Origin: Ostreococcus mediterraneus
Lineage: Eukaryota; Chlorophyta; Mamiellophyceae; Mamiellales; Bathycoccaceae
Direction: 5' to 3'
DNA: 64,000 nt
Assembly: GCA_012295225.1 (NCBI GenBank)
Contig: WMKK01000013.1
Coordinates: 482,167-546,166, forward strand
Part shown: positions 28,028 to 38,872 of the stretch, piece by piece
Layout of the letters: every line of letters begins with the position of its first letter
Numbering within the stretch: the stretch's first letter is position 1
The notes under the pieces: model-generated
Seen by the model: the letters and a program-made list of their open reading frames with translations, nothing else
Databases searched by the model: none
What the model was told of the DNA's origin: nothing
Translations under genes and position numbers: made by a program

Positions 28028-29553
28028 ATGGAGGCGCCGCGAACGGTGGATGAGGTGTACGGCAATTTCAACGCCCGACGCGCGGGGTTAATTAAAGCCT
28101 TAACCAGCGGTGCGTGTTCGCGCGCGCGTCGCGGCGTCGCATAGATGCGAGCGCGGACGATGATGATTCGCAGGCGATGCGCGAACGCACGACTGACGAC
28201 GCGCGTTGATTGATGACGATGCGCAGACGTCGAGCGGTTTTACGCGCAGTGCGACCCGGATAAGGAGAACCTGTGCTTGTATGGGAATCCAGACGGCACG
28301 TGGGAGGTGCAGTTACCCGCAGAGGAGGTGCCGCCAGAGCTCCCCGAGCCCGCGCTCGGGATTAACTTTGCGCGCGATGGCATGCAGGTGCGCGCGTGCG
28401 ATTTTGCGAATGCGCGCGGCGGTGTTCGCGAACGCGCGAACGCGGGCGCGGGCGCGGGAAAATATCGTGGAAAATATCGCGCGTGCGTGGCGCGCGAGAG
28501 ACGCGCGCGAGGCGACGGGCGTGGGGGCGTACGCGAAAGGGCTTGGGCGATCGGCTGGTCGATCGCGAGAGACGTTGACGCGAGACGACTGACTGGTGGT
28601 TGACTTTTGTGTTTGCATACTCGCGCAGCGTAAGGATTGGTTGGCGCTCGTGGCGGTGCACAGCGATGCGTGGTTAATGGCTGTGGCGTTTTACTACGGC
28701 GCTAAGTTTGATGCGTCCAAGAGGTGCGTATGGGACTCGTCGAGCGCGAGCGGGTGCGGGCTGTCCCGTCTGGACGCGAACCGCGCGAGCGCGCGACATC
28801 GAATGCGTTTTGTGTATGCCTGTACGTGCGCGAGATGCGCGCGACACGCGAGATGATGTATGGCTGACGATTGCTTATTCGCGTACTCGTATTATTCGAT
28901 GTAGGTCGAGCTTGTTTGCGCTCATCAACGGCGTGCCGACGGTGTACGAGACGTTGTCCGCGGCGGATGGCAAGGGCGCCAGCGCGGGGAAATCGGGTGG
29001 GAAGAATGGTGGCTCTGATGTTGGTGCGGGTGGGAACGGTGCCAAGGGCGCGGGCAAGGGTGGGGCGAAGAGACAAAAACCGGATCCGGTGCGTCTGCGC
29101 GCGTGTTCGACGATGATATTGGCTCGCGACGTCTCGACGCGCGTCGTCTCGCTCGACGTCAACCAACTACATACTGACCCATGTATTCACTCGCGTTTCG
29201 CACGCACACAGACGGATGCACAAGGATTCAAAACACCATCAACGGGGTTCATCTTACAAGTCGACGAGCCTCTGGACGCGTTGAAGAATGCGCAAATCGA
29301 GGTGCGTCGTCGTCACTCTTCTGAACCGTCGTTCGTATGGGTATTTAGTATACATTGACATTGACACTGACTTGTCGTTTCTTTCTTCTAGTTGTTCTGG
29401 CCGGATGATAACTTGTGGTACCGCGCCGAGGTGATTTCACTCAACGAGCGTAACCGCACCGCTAAGGTGCTGTACGCCACGAGTGATGTGGAGACGCTAG
29501 ATTTGGATGAATTGATTCGCGAAGGGCACGTCAACGTGCGCCGTGAGACGTGA
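28028..29553 (+). CDS. Alfin-like protein ending in a Tudor domain instead of a PHD finger
   Basis: Six exons: 28028-28109, 28227-28387, 28629-28723, 28905-29088, 29212-29301, 29392-29553; 257 residues. Donors are GTGCGT (one GTGCGC), branch sites CTGAC, acceptors AG, and all phases agree. Residues 1-130 are the plant Alfin N-terminal domain: [72 protein letters not shown] Gly/Lys linker follows (about 135-175). The expected C-terminal PHD finger (C4HC3) is absent. Exons 5-6 instead encode [20 protein letters not shown] and [17 protein letters not shown], a Tudor-like fold. Plant Alfin proteins read H3K4me3 through the PHD finger; here a Tudor module would read a methylated residue instead (inference). 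This is the most intron-rich gene in the window. Confidence 0.88.
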
Positions 29554-29881
29554 CGAGCGCGCGCCGCGTCGTCGACGACAAACCACCACGACCATGATGA
29601 GGGGAAGGGTTAGTGGACTGTATCAATTCAAAACAAATTAGCACTTAAGCCGTCGTTTCGCGTTCGCTGGTAGACGTTTTTAGCCTCTTTTTTAGCCGAG
29701 GTTGTTTGAAAATGAATACGAGAACATACGCGCATCGCCTTCGCTTATCAAATGGAAACTTTGTCCTTTACATTTTCAATATACCTACACCGGTAGTTGT
29801 ACACGTGAATAACATACACCGCGCGCGTTTATGCCGCGTCGTAAACAATTTATTGCGTAACGTTTCGTCGTTCGTTCATGT
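29554..29881. other. Intergenic region between convergent genes
   Basis: These 328 bp separate the 3' ends of the Alfin-Tudor and R3H-SUZ genes. The sequence is relatively AT-rich (29690-29870) and fits 3' untranslated sequence of both. No gene or RNA is recognised. Confidence 0.5.
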
Positions 29882-31018
29882 CTAAGAATCACCTCGGTGC
29901 GGCGGCGCGTCGTCGCCGCCCTGGTGCGAGTGGTACATCATGTGCGATTGCGGTTGAATCCAAGGTGGATTCATGGAAGGTGGCGCAAATTGCGCGTTAG
30001 GAACCGGATGCGGCATCGGCATTCCTAGTGGCACACCGAAATGCTGTATTGGCACCATCCCGGGTCCCGGCGCGCCATATTGCGGTGGAAAATGCACTGG
30101 CACCAACCCGGGTCCCGGCGCCAAGAGCACGCCGGGCCGCATCGGCATAGGCACCGGCATAAGCATAGGCATCTGTGGTGGTGCTAGCGGAGGTCCTGGT
30201 GGTAACGGTGGTGCGCTTGGACGCGGATTGCGCGGTCGCGCGAAATCGGGATCAAACGAATCCGCTCTGGCGTTCTTCTTCAACGCCTTGCCGCGGTTGC
30301 GTTCAAACACAATCACGCCGTCGCCATTTGATTGAGCTTCGCTCAACCGCGGACTTTGTGCGCGCGGTGTGTTCGATCGACTCGCGTCCTCTGCGTTGTC
30401 GTTGCCATCGCCTTGCGCGCCAAAAATTCGTTCGCGCGCGACTCGATACGCCTCCTCGCGTTGCTCCGTCGTCTGCGTCGACGCCTCTTTCTGCACCTTC
30501 ATCGCACCCATCCCGCGCGAGAGCGCATCTATATCACCCGGTGGCGACGTATTCGTCGCCTTGGACTTGACTCGAATCACTTTCTTCGGCGATTTCACCG
30601 CCGCCACCGCTGACGCGCCGCTCGAGCTCGCATCGCCGTTCGTCGCCGACGTCGCATCGCTCGCGTACTCCTCTATCCGCTTCCCCATCGCCTCCATCGT
30701 CCACCCTTCCAGCTTGACCCACACCACGCGCTCTGCTTTACCTTCCCCCACGCTCAACGCCTCCACGCCGTGCTGTATCGCCAGATACCCGGCGAGTTTC
30801 CGCCGCTTTGCATTCGTCGCGCTCGTGCACGTCGCCTCGCGCGCATCCTCCCGCATCAACAACCCCTCCACGAGTTCGCGCTCAATCTCGATCACCAGCG
30901 CGCGATCACCACCGTTGCTTTGCGCCGCGCGCATCAGCGCCTCCTCCGCGCGCTCACGCGCCGTCGCCGTCGCGTCTACATCCGGCGTCACGATGTTGGG
31001 CGCATCGCGTGACGCCAT
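29882..31018 (-). CDS. R3H-SUZ domain RNA-binding protein
   Basis: This is a 378-residue single-exon protein. Residues about 43-112 fit an R3H domain (DRALVIEIERELVEGLL, AKRRKLAGYLAIQHGVEA, ERVVWVKLEGW); the Arg of the R-x3-H motif is present but the His position is Ala. A SUZ motif follows at about 185-205 (QREEAYRVARERIFG). The C-terminal third is rich in Pro, Met and Gly and probably disordered. R3H plus SUZ proteins (R3HDM/Encore type) bind RNA or single-stranded nucleic acid in the cytoplasm and influence mRNA localisation or translation. The specific RNA is unknown. The ATG is at 31016-31018. Confidence 0.75.
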   Translation of the reverse strand: MASRDAPNIVTPDVDATATARERAEEALMRAAQSNGGDRALVIEIERELVEGLLMREDAREATCTSATNAKRRKLAGYLAIQHGVEALSVGEGKAERVVWVKLEGWTMEAMGKRIEEYASDATSATNGDASSSGASAVAAVKSPKKVIRVKSKATNTSPPGDIDALSRGMGAMKVQKEASTQTTEQREEAYRVARERIFGAQGDGNDNAEDASRSNTPRAQSPRLSEAQSNGDGVIVFERNRGKALKKNARADSFDPDFARPRNPRPSAPPLPPGPPLAPPQMPMLMPVPMPMRPGVLLAPGPGLVPVHFPPQYGAPGPGMVPIQHFGVPLGMPMPHPVPNAQFAPPSMNPPWIQPQSHMMYHSHQGGDDAPPHRGDS

Positions 31019-31495
31019 CGTCGGCGCGAATTCCCCGTCGACCTACGCGAGTGAACACTTCGCGAGACGCGCGAAAACGTGCAAACGCGCGCGGGGGACG
31101 TCGCGCGGTGCGCTGACGCCGACGCCGCGGTCGACGCGCGCGGTGGTGTGGCGCGGACGACGCGCGCGCGCGGTGTCGGCGGCGTGTTTGACGCCACCAA
31201 TGTAAGTATCCACGAAGCGCCGCGCGACGTCTATCCGCGTTTTGCGTCGTCGCGCGCGCGCCGTGGCGACCGCAGTCGTGCGGACGAGATGCGCGTGAAT
31301 TTTCCGACACCGTTCGCACGTCGTTTCGCGCGTTTTGGTGCTCGAGCGGCGACGCACGGGGGTGATTTCTGCGTGAAATGCCCCACGCCGCACGGCGCGG
31401 CGCCGGCGGCCGCGCGGCAGATCACGGCGCACGCGTTCGACACGAGCGACGTCCGCGCGAGCAACTTTTGAGAGCACGATCGATAGAGGATAAAA
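31019..31495. promoter_or_regulatory. Divergent promoter, R3H-SUZ / MTFP1 genes
   Basis: This 477-bp, very GC-rich spacer contains open frames on both strands (130 codons plus, 144 codons minus) that are Arg/Ala-rich and match nothing. A donor-like GTAAGT occurs at 31202, but no CTGAC branch site lies between it and the next gene, so a spliced leader exon is not supported. AT-rich sequence directly precedes the MTFP1 ATG. Confidence 0.45.
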
Positions 31496-32383
31496 ATGGC
31501 AACGGTGTCGAGCGCGGTTCCGCGCACGGTGGCGCGCGCGTCGACGATGTTGGCGACGAAAAGATGCGCTGCGGCGCTGGTGCCTCGAGCCGCCTCGGTG
31601 GTGACGATGAAGACGACGATGGCGGCGTCGACGATGCGCATCGGGCGGGTCAAGGCGTTCGGTGGTGCGTCTTCGGCGCGTGCGACGGCGTCGTTCGTGA
31701 CGCGCGCGGTGACGGAGGCGGAGAAGGCGGATGGCATCTTGCCCAAGCGCGAGCCGGAGGACGACGACGAAACCGACGGGAAGGAGTTTGACATCTTCCG
31801 CGACAGCGCGTTGCGATACATGGGGTATGCGAATGAAGTCGGTGAGTCGTTTGTGGCGTGGGTGCCCGCTTGGGGGGTTCCGGCGACGTACGGCGTCGCG
31901 GCGACGTACGTATTGATGGATACGGTGGATAAAGGTTTAAAGCGTTGGAAAAAGGCTGAGGGCGAAGAGGACCAAGCCAAGCAAGCGGTGACGGTGGCGT
32001 TGGACACTGTGACGTGGCAAATGCTTGCGTCTGTGTTCTGGCCAGGGTCGTTCATTCGCGTCGTCGTGGCGACGACGAACTTGGCGCTCGCCAAGGCGGA
32101 TGTGAGCGCGTTTGACCAGCTCGCGGCGCAAGGCTTGGACGTCGAGCGATTGTTGCCGACTTTGATGGGCTTGGCGGCGATTCCGTTCATCGTGAAGCCG
32201 ATCGATCACACCATTGATGCCGCCGCGGACTTGTCGTTCTCCAAGGCGTTGAAGGGTGAAATGAAGGAACCGCAAGAATGGGCCGTAGGCGCCGGCGTCA
32301 TCGGCGCCTGCTTGGCGTTGCCGCCCATCTTGTTTTCCCTCGCGGGTGCCATCAACGACGCCGCGGGCGTCGTCGTTGGTTAA
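31496..32383 (+). CDS. MTFP1: MTFP1/MTP18-like mitochondrial inner-membrane protein
   Basis: This 295-residue protein has a long presequence (about 95 residues rich in Arg, Ala, Ser, Thr). The MTP18 (MTFP1) domain follows: LRYMGYANEVGESFVAWVPA, ATYGVAATYVLMDTVDKG, TWQMLASVFWPGSFIR, then a helix pair around PFIVKPIDHTIDAA near the C-terminus. In animals MTFP1 sits in the mitochondrial inner membrane and affects fission and bioenergetic coupling. Whether the algal form is mitochondrial or plastid cannot be decided from this presequence. The ATG at 31496 has an A-rich leader (TAAAAATGG). Confidence 0.85.
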   Translation: MATVSSAVPRTVARASTMLATKRCAAALVPRAASVVTMKTTMAASTMRIGRVKAFGGASSARATASFVTRAVTEAEKADGILPKREPEDDDETDGKEFDIFRDSALRYMGYANEVGESFVAWVPAWGVPATYGVAATYVLMDTVDKGLKRWKKAEGEEDQAKQAVTVALDTVTWQMLASVFWPGSFIRVVVATTNLALAKADVSAFDQLAAQGLDVERLLPTLMGLAAIPFIVKPIDHTIDAAADLSFSKALKGEMKEPQEWAVGAGVIGACLALPPILFSLAGAINDAAGVVVG

Positions 32384-32500
32384 TTAGTATTAATCGTCAT
32401 ATTCCGAACTTGCAATCATTCATTAATTAACTTACTTGAGGTTGCTGAGTGAAGTGTGATTCTATCGATGCGTCTACGTGTTACTATTGAAAAAGCTCGT

Positions 32501-35500
32501 CTAACCAGCTAAAACGACATCCGAGGCTTTCCCCGTACCCGCTTTTCCGGTTTTTATGGTTTCTCCTTCGATTTCCTTCGCCTTGTAGTAGTGCGGGGCG
32601 ATTTCAACCAGCCATTCGGGCTTAATCTCAATCACCTGACGCATGTATTCCTTTGTCGTGTACACGAGCTCGAAATACACCACCCAACGCGGAAGTTCTT
32701 TGGCTAATCCACTCGATGGGTGAATGGCTACTGTTTGCGGGTTTTTTACCGTGCGGTAGCTTCCATTTCTTTGCAGCTTTGCGGTATGGTAGAAGAACCC
32801 GCTCGTGATGCACTTTTTGATGCCATCCATGTCATTGACGTTGCTCGTCGGCTCGATTTCGACGCGTTCGAGAAGTTTGACAAGCTGCTCGCGAATATCT
32901 CGCGCCGTCTTCATCGTTCGCTGCTGCACAAAATTCTCATAACACCATTGCACACTGAAATCTGCATCGCGCCACGTGTTGTATACGTTTAACAACGCAA
33001 TGTGATCGCCAACGTTGCCAATGTGAAATGACTTGTGCGCGTGGTCCGCGAGCTGCAACTTATCCTTCGGGCGATAGAAAATCGTGTTTCCGCACGACAA
33101 CATGCAACATATCGTCATAATTTCGTCGCTCACTTTGTACTTATCACTCGCACACAATGTCTTTGAAAGCATCGGGTCGAGCGGAAACTCCGCCATTTTT
33201 CGTCCGAGCTTGGTGAGCTCGCCGCGATCGTTCAACGCCCCCAACGCGTACAGTTGCTCGAGCGCGCGAAGCAATGTCTCCGCGGGCGGTGGATCCATAA
33301 AGTCAAAGTGCATCAAATCGTTGATCCCAAGGGATTTGAGCATGAGCACGACGTTGCCTAAATTCGTGCGCTGGATTTCGGGAACAGTGTTTGGATCGAG
33401 CTCGTTTTGGAAACTCCATGCCGTGTACAAGCGGAAACATTTACCGGCGGATGTGCGCCCAGCACGACCGGCGCGCTGTAATGCGCTCGCTTGCGACGTC
33501 GGCGTTACAACGAGCGATTCCATACCACTTCTCGGGTTGTAGCTCTTTTGCTTGCAAAACCCGGGATCGATAACGTACTTGATACCGTCAATAGTAAGCG
33601 ACGTCTCGGCGATGTTCGTGGCGAGAACGACTTTACGCGAGCCTTTGGGAGTTTCCTCAAAAATTTTTGCTTGCATATCGCTCGGTAACGATGAATAAAT
33701 CGGGGCAATAATGAGCTCAGGGAGCTTCTTATCCAATTCGTTCATGCGCGTTTTGAGCAACTCTTCGCAGTTTTCAATCTCCTCTTGCCCAGTGCAAAAC
33801 ACCAAAATGTCTCCTTCAGGTTGCGTGGTGTGAATTTGTAACACCGTCACTACCGTCGCATCGACGTAATCCGCCTCGGGTTGCTTTGTGTACAAAATAT
33901 CAACCGGAAAACGGCGACCTGGAATTCTGAAGATTGGTGCAAAGTCAAAGTATTCGCTAAACTTTTCCGCGTCGAGCGTCGCCGAAGAAATCAAAAGCTT
34001 AATCTCTGGACGGAATCGAGCGATATCCTTTACCAAACCAAAAAGCACGTCCGTGTGTAACGTGCGCTCGTGTGCTTCGTCGACCATCATCACTGCATAT
34101 GACGCCAAATCAGGCTCGCCTAGGAATTCACGTAGGAGCATACCATCCGTCATGTATTTGACCACCGTCTTGTCGCTCGTGCAATCCTCAAAACGAATGG
34201 AGTATCCAACCTCATGCCCGAGTTTGATGCCAGCTTCGTCGGCTACACGCGTGGCGACGGACATCGCTGCGACTCGTCTCGGTTGTGTGCATCCAATCTT
34301 TTGCGTCTTCTTCGCAAACCCAGCCTCCCACATGTATTGCGGAATCTGCGTCGTCTTCCCCGAACCCGTTTCGCCGACGATGACAACAACCTGGTGGTCC
34401 TCCACGGCTTTAATCAAATCTTCACGGTACTGATAGATTGGCAAAGATTTCCTATCCGCCTCAATCTTCGCCCGTTTTCCTAGCTTACCCGCCAACGCAA
34501 GCTTGGTGCGCTTCTCTTCATCCATTTCCTCCTCGCTGTCGCTGTCGCTTTCGCTACTCGAAGACACGCCGTCACCCGCCATGATTTCATCCTTGATGAA
34601 TTGTATTTGATCATCGTACACTAAATCATACTCCTTCACGTCAGACTTTTTATCAGCTGCGCCGTACTGCGCCTTGGCGTGCTTGAGCTGATGCGCCTCC
34701 CACTGATCGGAATCCTTGAACGGGTTCGCCTCGTCTTCGGGATCGGGTTCTTTGTACCGTTGCCGCGCGACGGCGAATCTCTCACTCGTCGACTTGGGTT
34801 TACTCGGATCATCATACGCCGTGGGGATTGAATACCGTTCTTCTAACTGATCGTTAATGCTATTGATCTGTTGCATGGCCAATTCGTACACCTTTTTACG
34901 TTTTTCCAAATCCCTCCGTTGCTCCTCCGTCACGTCTTGGCCCTCGTAAAAGTACTCTGTTTCCCGAATCGATTCTTTCAACTCCTCGAGCTTTTGCATC
35001 TCACGTTTCTTCAAGTACTCCTGCCTCGACACCTTGCGCAACTCTGGGAGTAAATCCATGCGATCTTCATCATTTTCTAAATGCGCGCCTCGACGTTGCG
35101 CCTCGGCGCGCTCCGCCTCGGTCATGTCTCGCTCGGTTAACTTTTTCGTCTTTCCTTCATCTCTCGCGCGTAATCGCGCCTCAAACTCTTCGCGCTCGCG
35201 TAAATCTTCTTCCATCTCGCGTTGTCTCTTCGTTTCTTCATCCTCCTCTTCGACGTCCTCGCCGTTATCGCCATCCTCCTCGCTCCAACGCACCGCCGTC
35301 AACGCCCGCCGACGCGTCTCCTTCGCATCCTCATCCTCCGAACTCGACGCCTCATCTATACGTTTCTTGCGCACTCTCCGCTTCGACGACGACGCAGTTT
35401 TCTCACGCTTCGTCTCGCGCCTCTTGTCGCTCTCGGAATCATCTTCGTTGCCGTCGTCGTCGTCGTCTTCAATCAAATCGTACGACGCGTTGCGCCTCGC

Positions 35501-35842
35501 CAACGCCGCCGCCTCGGCTTCAAGCTCACGCAACGCCCGTCCACTGACACTCGCGCCCGCGCTCGCGCCTCGAGAACGTGCATCCGATGCGTTCGAGTGC
35601 GCGTGCGACGCCGCGCGCACCGCGGTGGAAAGTTCGCGCGCGAATGTCGCCGTGGAATCGTTCGCCGGGCAGCCAGAATCGATCAACGCCTGACGCAAAC
35701 CGTCGACGTCTGCGCCGAACGTCGCCGCCTGCGCCTTGACGAACGCCTCGAGTGCGCTCGCGGTGTATCCCAGGACGTCGTGTAGGCCGTCGCGGATGAC
35801 GTCGTCGACCGAGCGCGACGCGCGACCCGGCGGCGGCGCCAT
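32501..35842 (-). CDS. DHX16: Spliceosomal DEAH-box RNA helicase Prp2/DHX16
   Basis: This is a 1113-residue single-exon protein. The N-terminal 460 residues hold charged, Asp/Glu/Arg-rich segments and a conserved pre-helicase block ([29 protein letters not shown]), which is specific to Prp2/DHX16. The helicase core has GETGSGKT (490-497), [16 protein letters not shown] (588-591), [12 protein letters not shown] and QRAGRAGR, followed by the winged-helix, ratchet and OB regions ([20 protein letters not shown]). Prp2 uses ATP to remodel the Bact spliceosome before the first splicing step. It is convergent with MTFP1 and divergent from APS reductase. Confidence 0.95.
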   Translation of the reverse strand: MAPPPGRASRSVDDVIRDGLHDVLGYTASALEAFVKAQAATFGADVDGLRQALIDSGCPANDSTATFARELSTAVRAASHAHSNASDARSRGASAGASVSGRALRELEAEAAALARRNASYDLIEDDDDDGNEDDSESDKRRETKREKTASSSKRRVRKKRIDEASSSEDEDAKETRRRALTAVRWSEEDGDNGEDVEEEDEETKRQREMEEDLREREEFEARLRARDEGKTKKLTERDMTEAERAEAQRRGAHLENDEDRMDLLPELRKVSRQEYLKKREMQKLEELKESIRETEYFYEGQDVTEEQRRDLEKRKKVYELAMQQINSINDQLEERYSIPTAYDDPSKPKSTSERFAVARQRYKEPDPEDEANPFKDSDQWEAHQLKHAKAQYGAADKKSDVKEYDLVYDDQIQFIKDEIMAGDGVSSSSESDSDSEEEMDEEKRTKLALAGKLGKRAKIEADRKSLPIYQYREDLIKAVEDHQVVVIVGETGSGKTTQIPQYMWEAGFAKKTQKIGCTQPRRVAAMSVATRVADEAGIKLGHEVGYSIRFEDCTSDKTVVKYMTDGMLLREFLGEPDLASYAVMMVDEAHERTLHTDVLFGLVKDIARFRPEIKLLISSATLDAEKFSEYFDFAPIFRIPGRRFPVDILYTKQPEADYVDATVVTVLQIHTTQPEGDILVFCTGQEEIENCEELLKTRMNELDKKLPELIIAPIYSSLPSDMQAKIFEETPKGSRKVVLATNIAETSLTIDGIKYVIDPGFCKQKSYNPRSGMESLVVTPTSQASALQRAGRAGRTSAGKCFRLYTAWSFQNELDPNTVPEIQRTNLGNVVLMLKSLGINDLMHFDFMDPPPAETLLRALEQLYALGALNDRGELTKLGRKMAEFPLDPMLSKTLCASDKYKVSDEIMTICCMLSCGNTIFYRPKDKLQLADHAHKSFHIGNVGDHIALLNVYNTWRDADFSVQWCYENFVQQRTMKTARDIREQLVKLLERVEIEPTSNVNDMDGIKKCITSGFFYHTAKLQRNGSYRTVKNPQTVAIHPSSGLAKELPRWVVYFELVYTTKEYMRQVIEIKPEWLVEIAPHYYKAKEIEGETIKTGKAGTGKASDVVLAG

Positions 35843-35943
35843 GATGGATTGCGTCGCCCAATGAAGGCGTCAGAGCTCGTCGCGACGACGTGAGCACGGC
35901 GCGCGACGGTTGCGCGTAATCGAGAGACACGAGCACGTTTGGT
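35843..35943. promoter_or_regulatory. Divergent promoter, Prp2 / APS reductase
   Basis: A 101-bp spacer between start codons at 35842 (minus) and 35944 (plus). No TATA box is evident. Confidence 0.4.
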
Positions 35944-37215
35944 ATGATTTCACACGCGGCGACGCGTGCGGTGAGCGCGAACGCGCGCGTGACGGCGCGC
36001 AAGGATGTGGATAACCGTGCGCAGCGTCAGGCACGCGTGACGACGTCTCGGGGGAAGAGAACGGTCGAGACGCGCGCGAATGCGAGCGAGATTGACGCTA
36101 TGAATGAAAACTTTGCGTCGCAAACTCCGCTTCAGATTATGGATGCGGCGCTTGAGAAATTCGGCGATGGATTGGCGATCGCGTTTAGCGGCGCCGAGGA
36201 CGTGGCGTTGATTCAGTACGCGGCGTTGACGGGGAAACCGTACCGTGTGTTCTCGTTAGATACTGGACGATTGAATCCTGAGACATACGAGTTGTTCGAT
36301 AAAGTGGAGAAGCACTTTGGGATTAAGATTGAGTATTGCTTCCCGGAGGCGCAAGCTGTGAAGGATTTGGTGAATGAAAAGGGTTTGTTTTCGTTTTACG
36401 AAGACGGGCACAAGGAGTGCTGTGGCGTGCGCAAGGTGAAGCCTTTACGAGCGAAACTCAGCACACTCACGGCGTGGGTGACTGGACAACGCAAGGATCA
36501 AAGCCCTGGGACGCGAAACGAAGTGCCGGCGTGCCAAGTAGACCCGGTGTTTGAGGGCGCGAAGGGCGGCGCCGGAAGCCTGGTGAAATTTAATCCACTC
36601 ACCGATGCCACGAGCCAAGAGGTTTGGGACTTTTTGCGCGTCATGGGCACGCCTGTGAATGAGTTACACGAGAAAGGATACGTCTCCATCGGCTGCGCGC
36701 CGTGCACGCGTCCAGTGCTTCCGGGGCAACAAGAGCGCGAAGGCCGATGGTGGTGGGAAGACGCGAGCGACAAGGAATGCGGCTTACACAGCGGTAACTT
36801 GAGCGCCGAAGCTAAGGCCGCACAAGATGCGCGTGAAGCAACGGAAGAAGACCTTTTCAAAAACAGCAAAGTTCACGCGCTCACGCGCGCTGACATCGAA
36901 AAGCTTAAGGATGAAGCTACGCACGCCGAAACTACCATCGCTGTCTTGTACGCGCCTTGGTGCAAATTTTGCCAGCGCATGCAAGGTGGCTACGAAAACG
37001 CCGCGGAGAACTTGTCTCCTAAAGGAATCAAGTTTGTGAAATTCCGTGCCGACCGCGATGAGAAGGAGTGGTCCAAAGAGAATCTGTCCCTCGAATCGTT
37101 CCCAACCGTGCTCCTCTTCCCCAAGGGCCGTTCGGGATACGTCAAACTCGGTTCTGAGCGCCGCGACGCGGATTCTTTGCAAATCTTCATCGAATCCATC
37201 GTAGGTAAATTGTAA
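35944..37215 (+). CDS. APR: Plastid 5'-adenylylsulfate (APS) reductase with thioredoxin-like C-terminus
   Basis: This 423-residue enzyme reduces APS to sulfite in plastid sulfate assimilation. After a transit peptide of about 45 residues comes the PAPS/APS reductase fold ([32 protein letters not shown]). The Cys-Cys pair at 159-160 ([12 protein letters not shown]) and C251-x-x-C254 (GCAPCTRP) bind the 4Fe-4S cluster expected in plant-type APS reductase. The thioredoxin-like domain has [11 protein letters not shown] with redox Cys340 and Cys343, acting as an internal glutaredoxin. It is a single exon with the first ATG at 35944. The uroporphyrinogen methyltransferase for siroheme synthesis lies 1.7 kb downstream. 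Confidence 0.95.
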   Translation: MISHAATRAVSANARVTARKDVDNRAQRQARVTTSRGKRTVETRANASEIDAMNENFASQTPLQIMDAALEKFGDGLAIAFSGAEDVALIQYAALTGKPYRVFSLDTGRLNPETYELFDKVEKHFGIKIEYCFPEAQAVKDLVNEKGLFSFYEDGHKECCGVRKVKPLRAKLSTLTAWVTGQRKDQSPGTRNEVPACQVDPVFEGAKGGAGSLVKFNPLTDATSQEVWDFLRVMGTPVNELHEKGYVSIGCAPCTRPVLPGQQEREGRWWWEDASDKECGLHSGNLSAEAKAAQDAREATEEDLFKNSKVHALTRADIEKLKDEATHAETTIAVLYAPWCKFCQRMQGGYENAAENLSPKGIKFVKFRADRDEKEWSKENLSLESFPTVLLFPKGRSGYVKLGSERRDADSLQIFIESIVGKL

Positions 37216-37411
37216 TTATCCCTCATTTCTTCTTCGTATTCATCCATGGATTTGTCGAAACACTGAAAAATGAAACACTTACGACGCGTTCACCGTGCGA
37301 GCGCCACTCCTCGGCGCGCGTACGACAGGTTTCGCATAGCACATACGCACATAGACGCACACAAAATAAGAGGAGGAGATAAACCCTGTCGTCTCGGTAT
37401 CATCTAAACGC

Positions 37412-37984
37412 ATGGGTCTCACCGCGTCGTCGCTGAATTTGACGCAATACGACATCGCCGATGTGCAACAACACTGCGAAGATAAATTCACATCCGCCGA
37501 AATCCAAGCCCTGTACCAACGATTTCGCGCGTTAGACAAGAAACACAAAGGATTCATATCTGAAGATGAACTCATGGCCATTCCCGAGCTCGCCATCTCG
37601 CCGCTCGCGCCGAGGATTGTGCAAATGTTTCAGAATCAAAACTTCAAGGATTTCGTACGCATGATCGCGGCGTTGAGCCCACGCGCGAGCCGTGAAGACC
37701 GCTTGCGGTTCATGTTTACGTGCTACGACATCGATCGAGATGGCTTAATCTCGAGGTCGGATTTAGAAACCATGGTGCGACACTTGGTGGGGAGTTCCAT
37801 CGGCGAGGATGAGTTTGAGCGTCTGCTCGAGCGCGCGTTTGAAGAGTTGCGCACATTGCGTAACGGGAAATCGACGACGAAGGACGACTCCACGCGCTCG
37901 CGTGGGATTTCATTCGCGGAATTCTCGAGTTTATTAGCAAGTGTCGAACAATTACCCACGGTGCGCGTGCCGGTGGAGACGTAA
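37412..37984 (+). CDS. EF-hand protein of the calcineurin B / CHP type
   Basis: This 190-residue protein starts MGLTASS, a good N-myristoylation site. The block ELMAIPELAISPLAPRIVQMF matches calcineurin B homologous proteins (CHP) and calcineurin B. One EF-hand loop is clearly capable of Ca2+ binding (DIDRDGLISRSD, with Asp in place of Glu at position 12); the first hand (DKKHKGFISEDE) and the fourth are degenerate. The last hand is interrupted by a short Lys/Asp/Ser insert (NGKSTTKDDSTRSRG). CHP proteins bind Na+/H+ exchangers or phosphatases; the partner here is unknown. The ATG is at 37412. Confidence 0.75.
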   Translation: MGLTASSLNLTQYDIADVQQHCEDKFTSAEIQALYQRFRALDKKHKGFISEDELMAIPELAISPLAPRIVQMFQNQNFKDFVRMIAALSPRASREDRLRFMFTCYDIDRDGLISRSDLETMVRHLVGSSIGEDEFERLLERAFEELRTLRNGKSTTKDDSTRSRGISFAEFSSLLASVEQLPTVRVPVET

Positions 37985-38158
37985 GCGAGCGCCGCGAGCA
38001 CAACAAATCGCGCCGTCAAGTCGAGCCGCGCTGTACATAGCCTCTGTTGAACACATAGCCTTCTTAGCAATACACACTTATTAACTTCATTAAATGAAAA
38101 GCTAGCGAGCGAGCGAGCGAGAAACATATCGTATTGGCACCATCCAAACCCGACGGCG

Positions 38159-38872
38159 TTACTCACTCGGCTCCACGGCGCCGCAACCCGACGTCATCTT
38201 ATTAGCACCCCCAAGCGAACAGTTATACACCCCCTTAAACAACGCATCGGGTCCAGTCGAGCTCAAACGAATCAACTTCACCGAGTACTTCAACGTCGTG
38301 CCACCTGGGATGAGCGCGTACGGACTCTTCACCGCCGAGTCCCCGAACCCAACCGCGCTCGGCACTTCAAACGTCCGCTCACCGCCGACGCGCATGCCAA
38401 TAATCCCCTCAATCAACCCAGGAGGCACCCCGGGCACGGGATTATTCTTATCCAACGAAATCACTTTCGGCATCGCTTCGGCTGGGGTGATGCTCACCGA
38501 TCCCGTCCCAGACGCGTTGGTATCGTACACCAAGCCTCCGAGCGTCGTATCGAACGTCGTCGGCGTCGTCGACGTCCCATCCTCGAACGTCCCCACGAGC
38601 GACACCAGCACGAGATCCCGCGCGCGCGCCTCTCGCGCACCAAACCCAGGCGCGTCCGACACCACGCGCACGCTCGCGCCCGCGTCCTCCGCGAATGCGT
38701 TCGACGATGGGAACAACTTGTGCATCGCCAACACCGACGCCGCCGACGCCAACCACTGTCGACGCGACGCCGACGCCGCGGACGACGCGGACGATGATCG
38801 CACCGTCGTTGTCGTCTGCCCTCGCCGCGCCGTCGCGCCGCACGTCGCGCGCACCGTCGTCGTCGCGCGCAT
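38159..38872 (-). CDS. FKBP-type peptidyl-prolyl isomerase, probably thylakoid lumenal
   Basis: This 237-residue protein has a bipartite presequence: an Arg/Thr/Ser transit part, then SRRQWLASAASVLAM with a twin Arg and a hydrophobic stretch ending SNAFA before EDAG. That is a Tat-type lumenal signal with an AxA-like cleavage site. The FKBP fold is visible in VLVSLVGTFEDG, GLIEGIIGMRVGGERTFEVP, LIPGGTTLKYSVKLI. The tail has two Cys (YNCSLGG, SGCGAVEPSE). Many lumenal FKBPs lack strong isomerase activity; the Tyr, Phe and Trp pocket residues are only partly present. It is divergent from the SUMT gene across 72 bp. Confidence 0.85.
   Translation of the reverse strand: MRATTTVRATCGATARRGQTTTTVRSSSASSAASASRRQWLASAASVLAMHKLFPSSNAFAEDAGASVRVVSDAPGFGAREARARDLVLVSLVGTFEDGTSTTPTTFDTTLGGLVYDTNASGTGSVSITPAEAMPKVISLDKNNPVPGVPPGLIEGIIGMRVGGERTFEVPSAVGFGDSAVKSPYALIPGGTTLKYSVKLIRLSSTGPDALFKGVYNCSLGGANKMTSGCGAVEPSE

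Noticed and set aside
31079-31471. 130-codon plus-strand frame (and a 144-codon minus-strand frame at 31043-31477) between R3H-SUZ and MTFP1 genes
   Set aside because: Both are Arg/Ala-rich, typical of chance frames in CG-rich DNA. They overlap each other and match no family.
31200-31495. Possible spliced leader exon for MTFP1 using GTAAGT at 31202
   Set aside because: There is no CTGAC branch site before the next plausible acceptor, unlike every other intron in the window.
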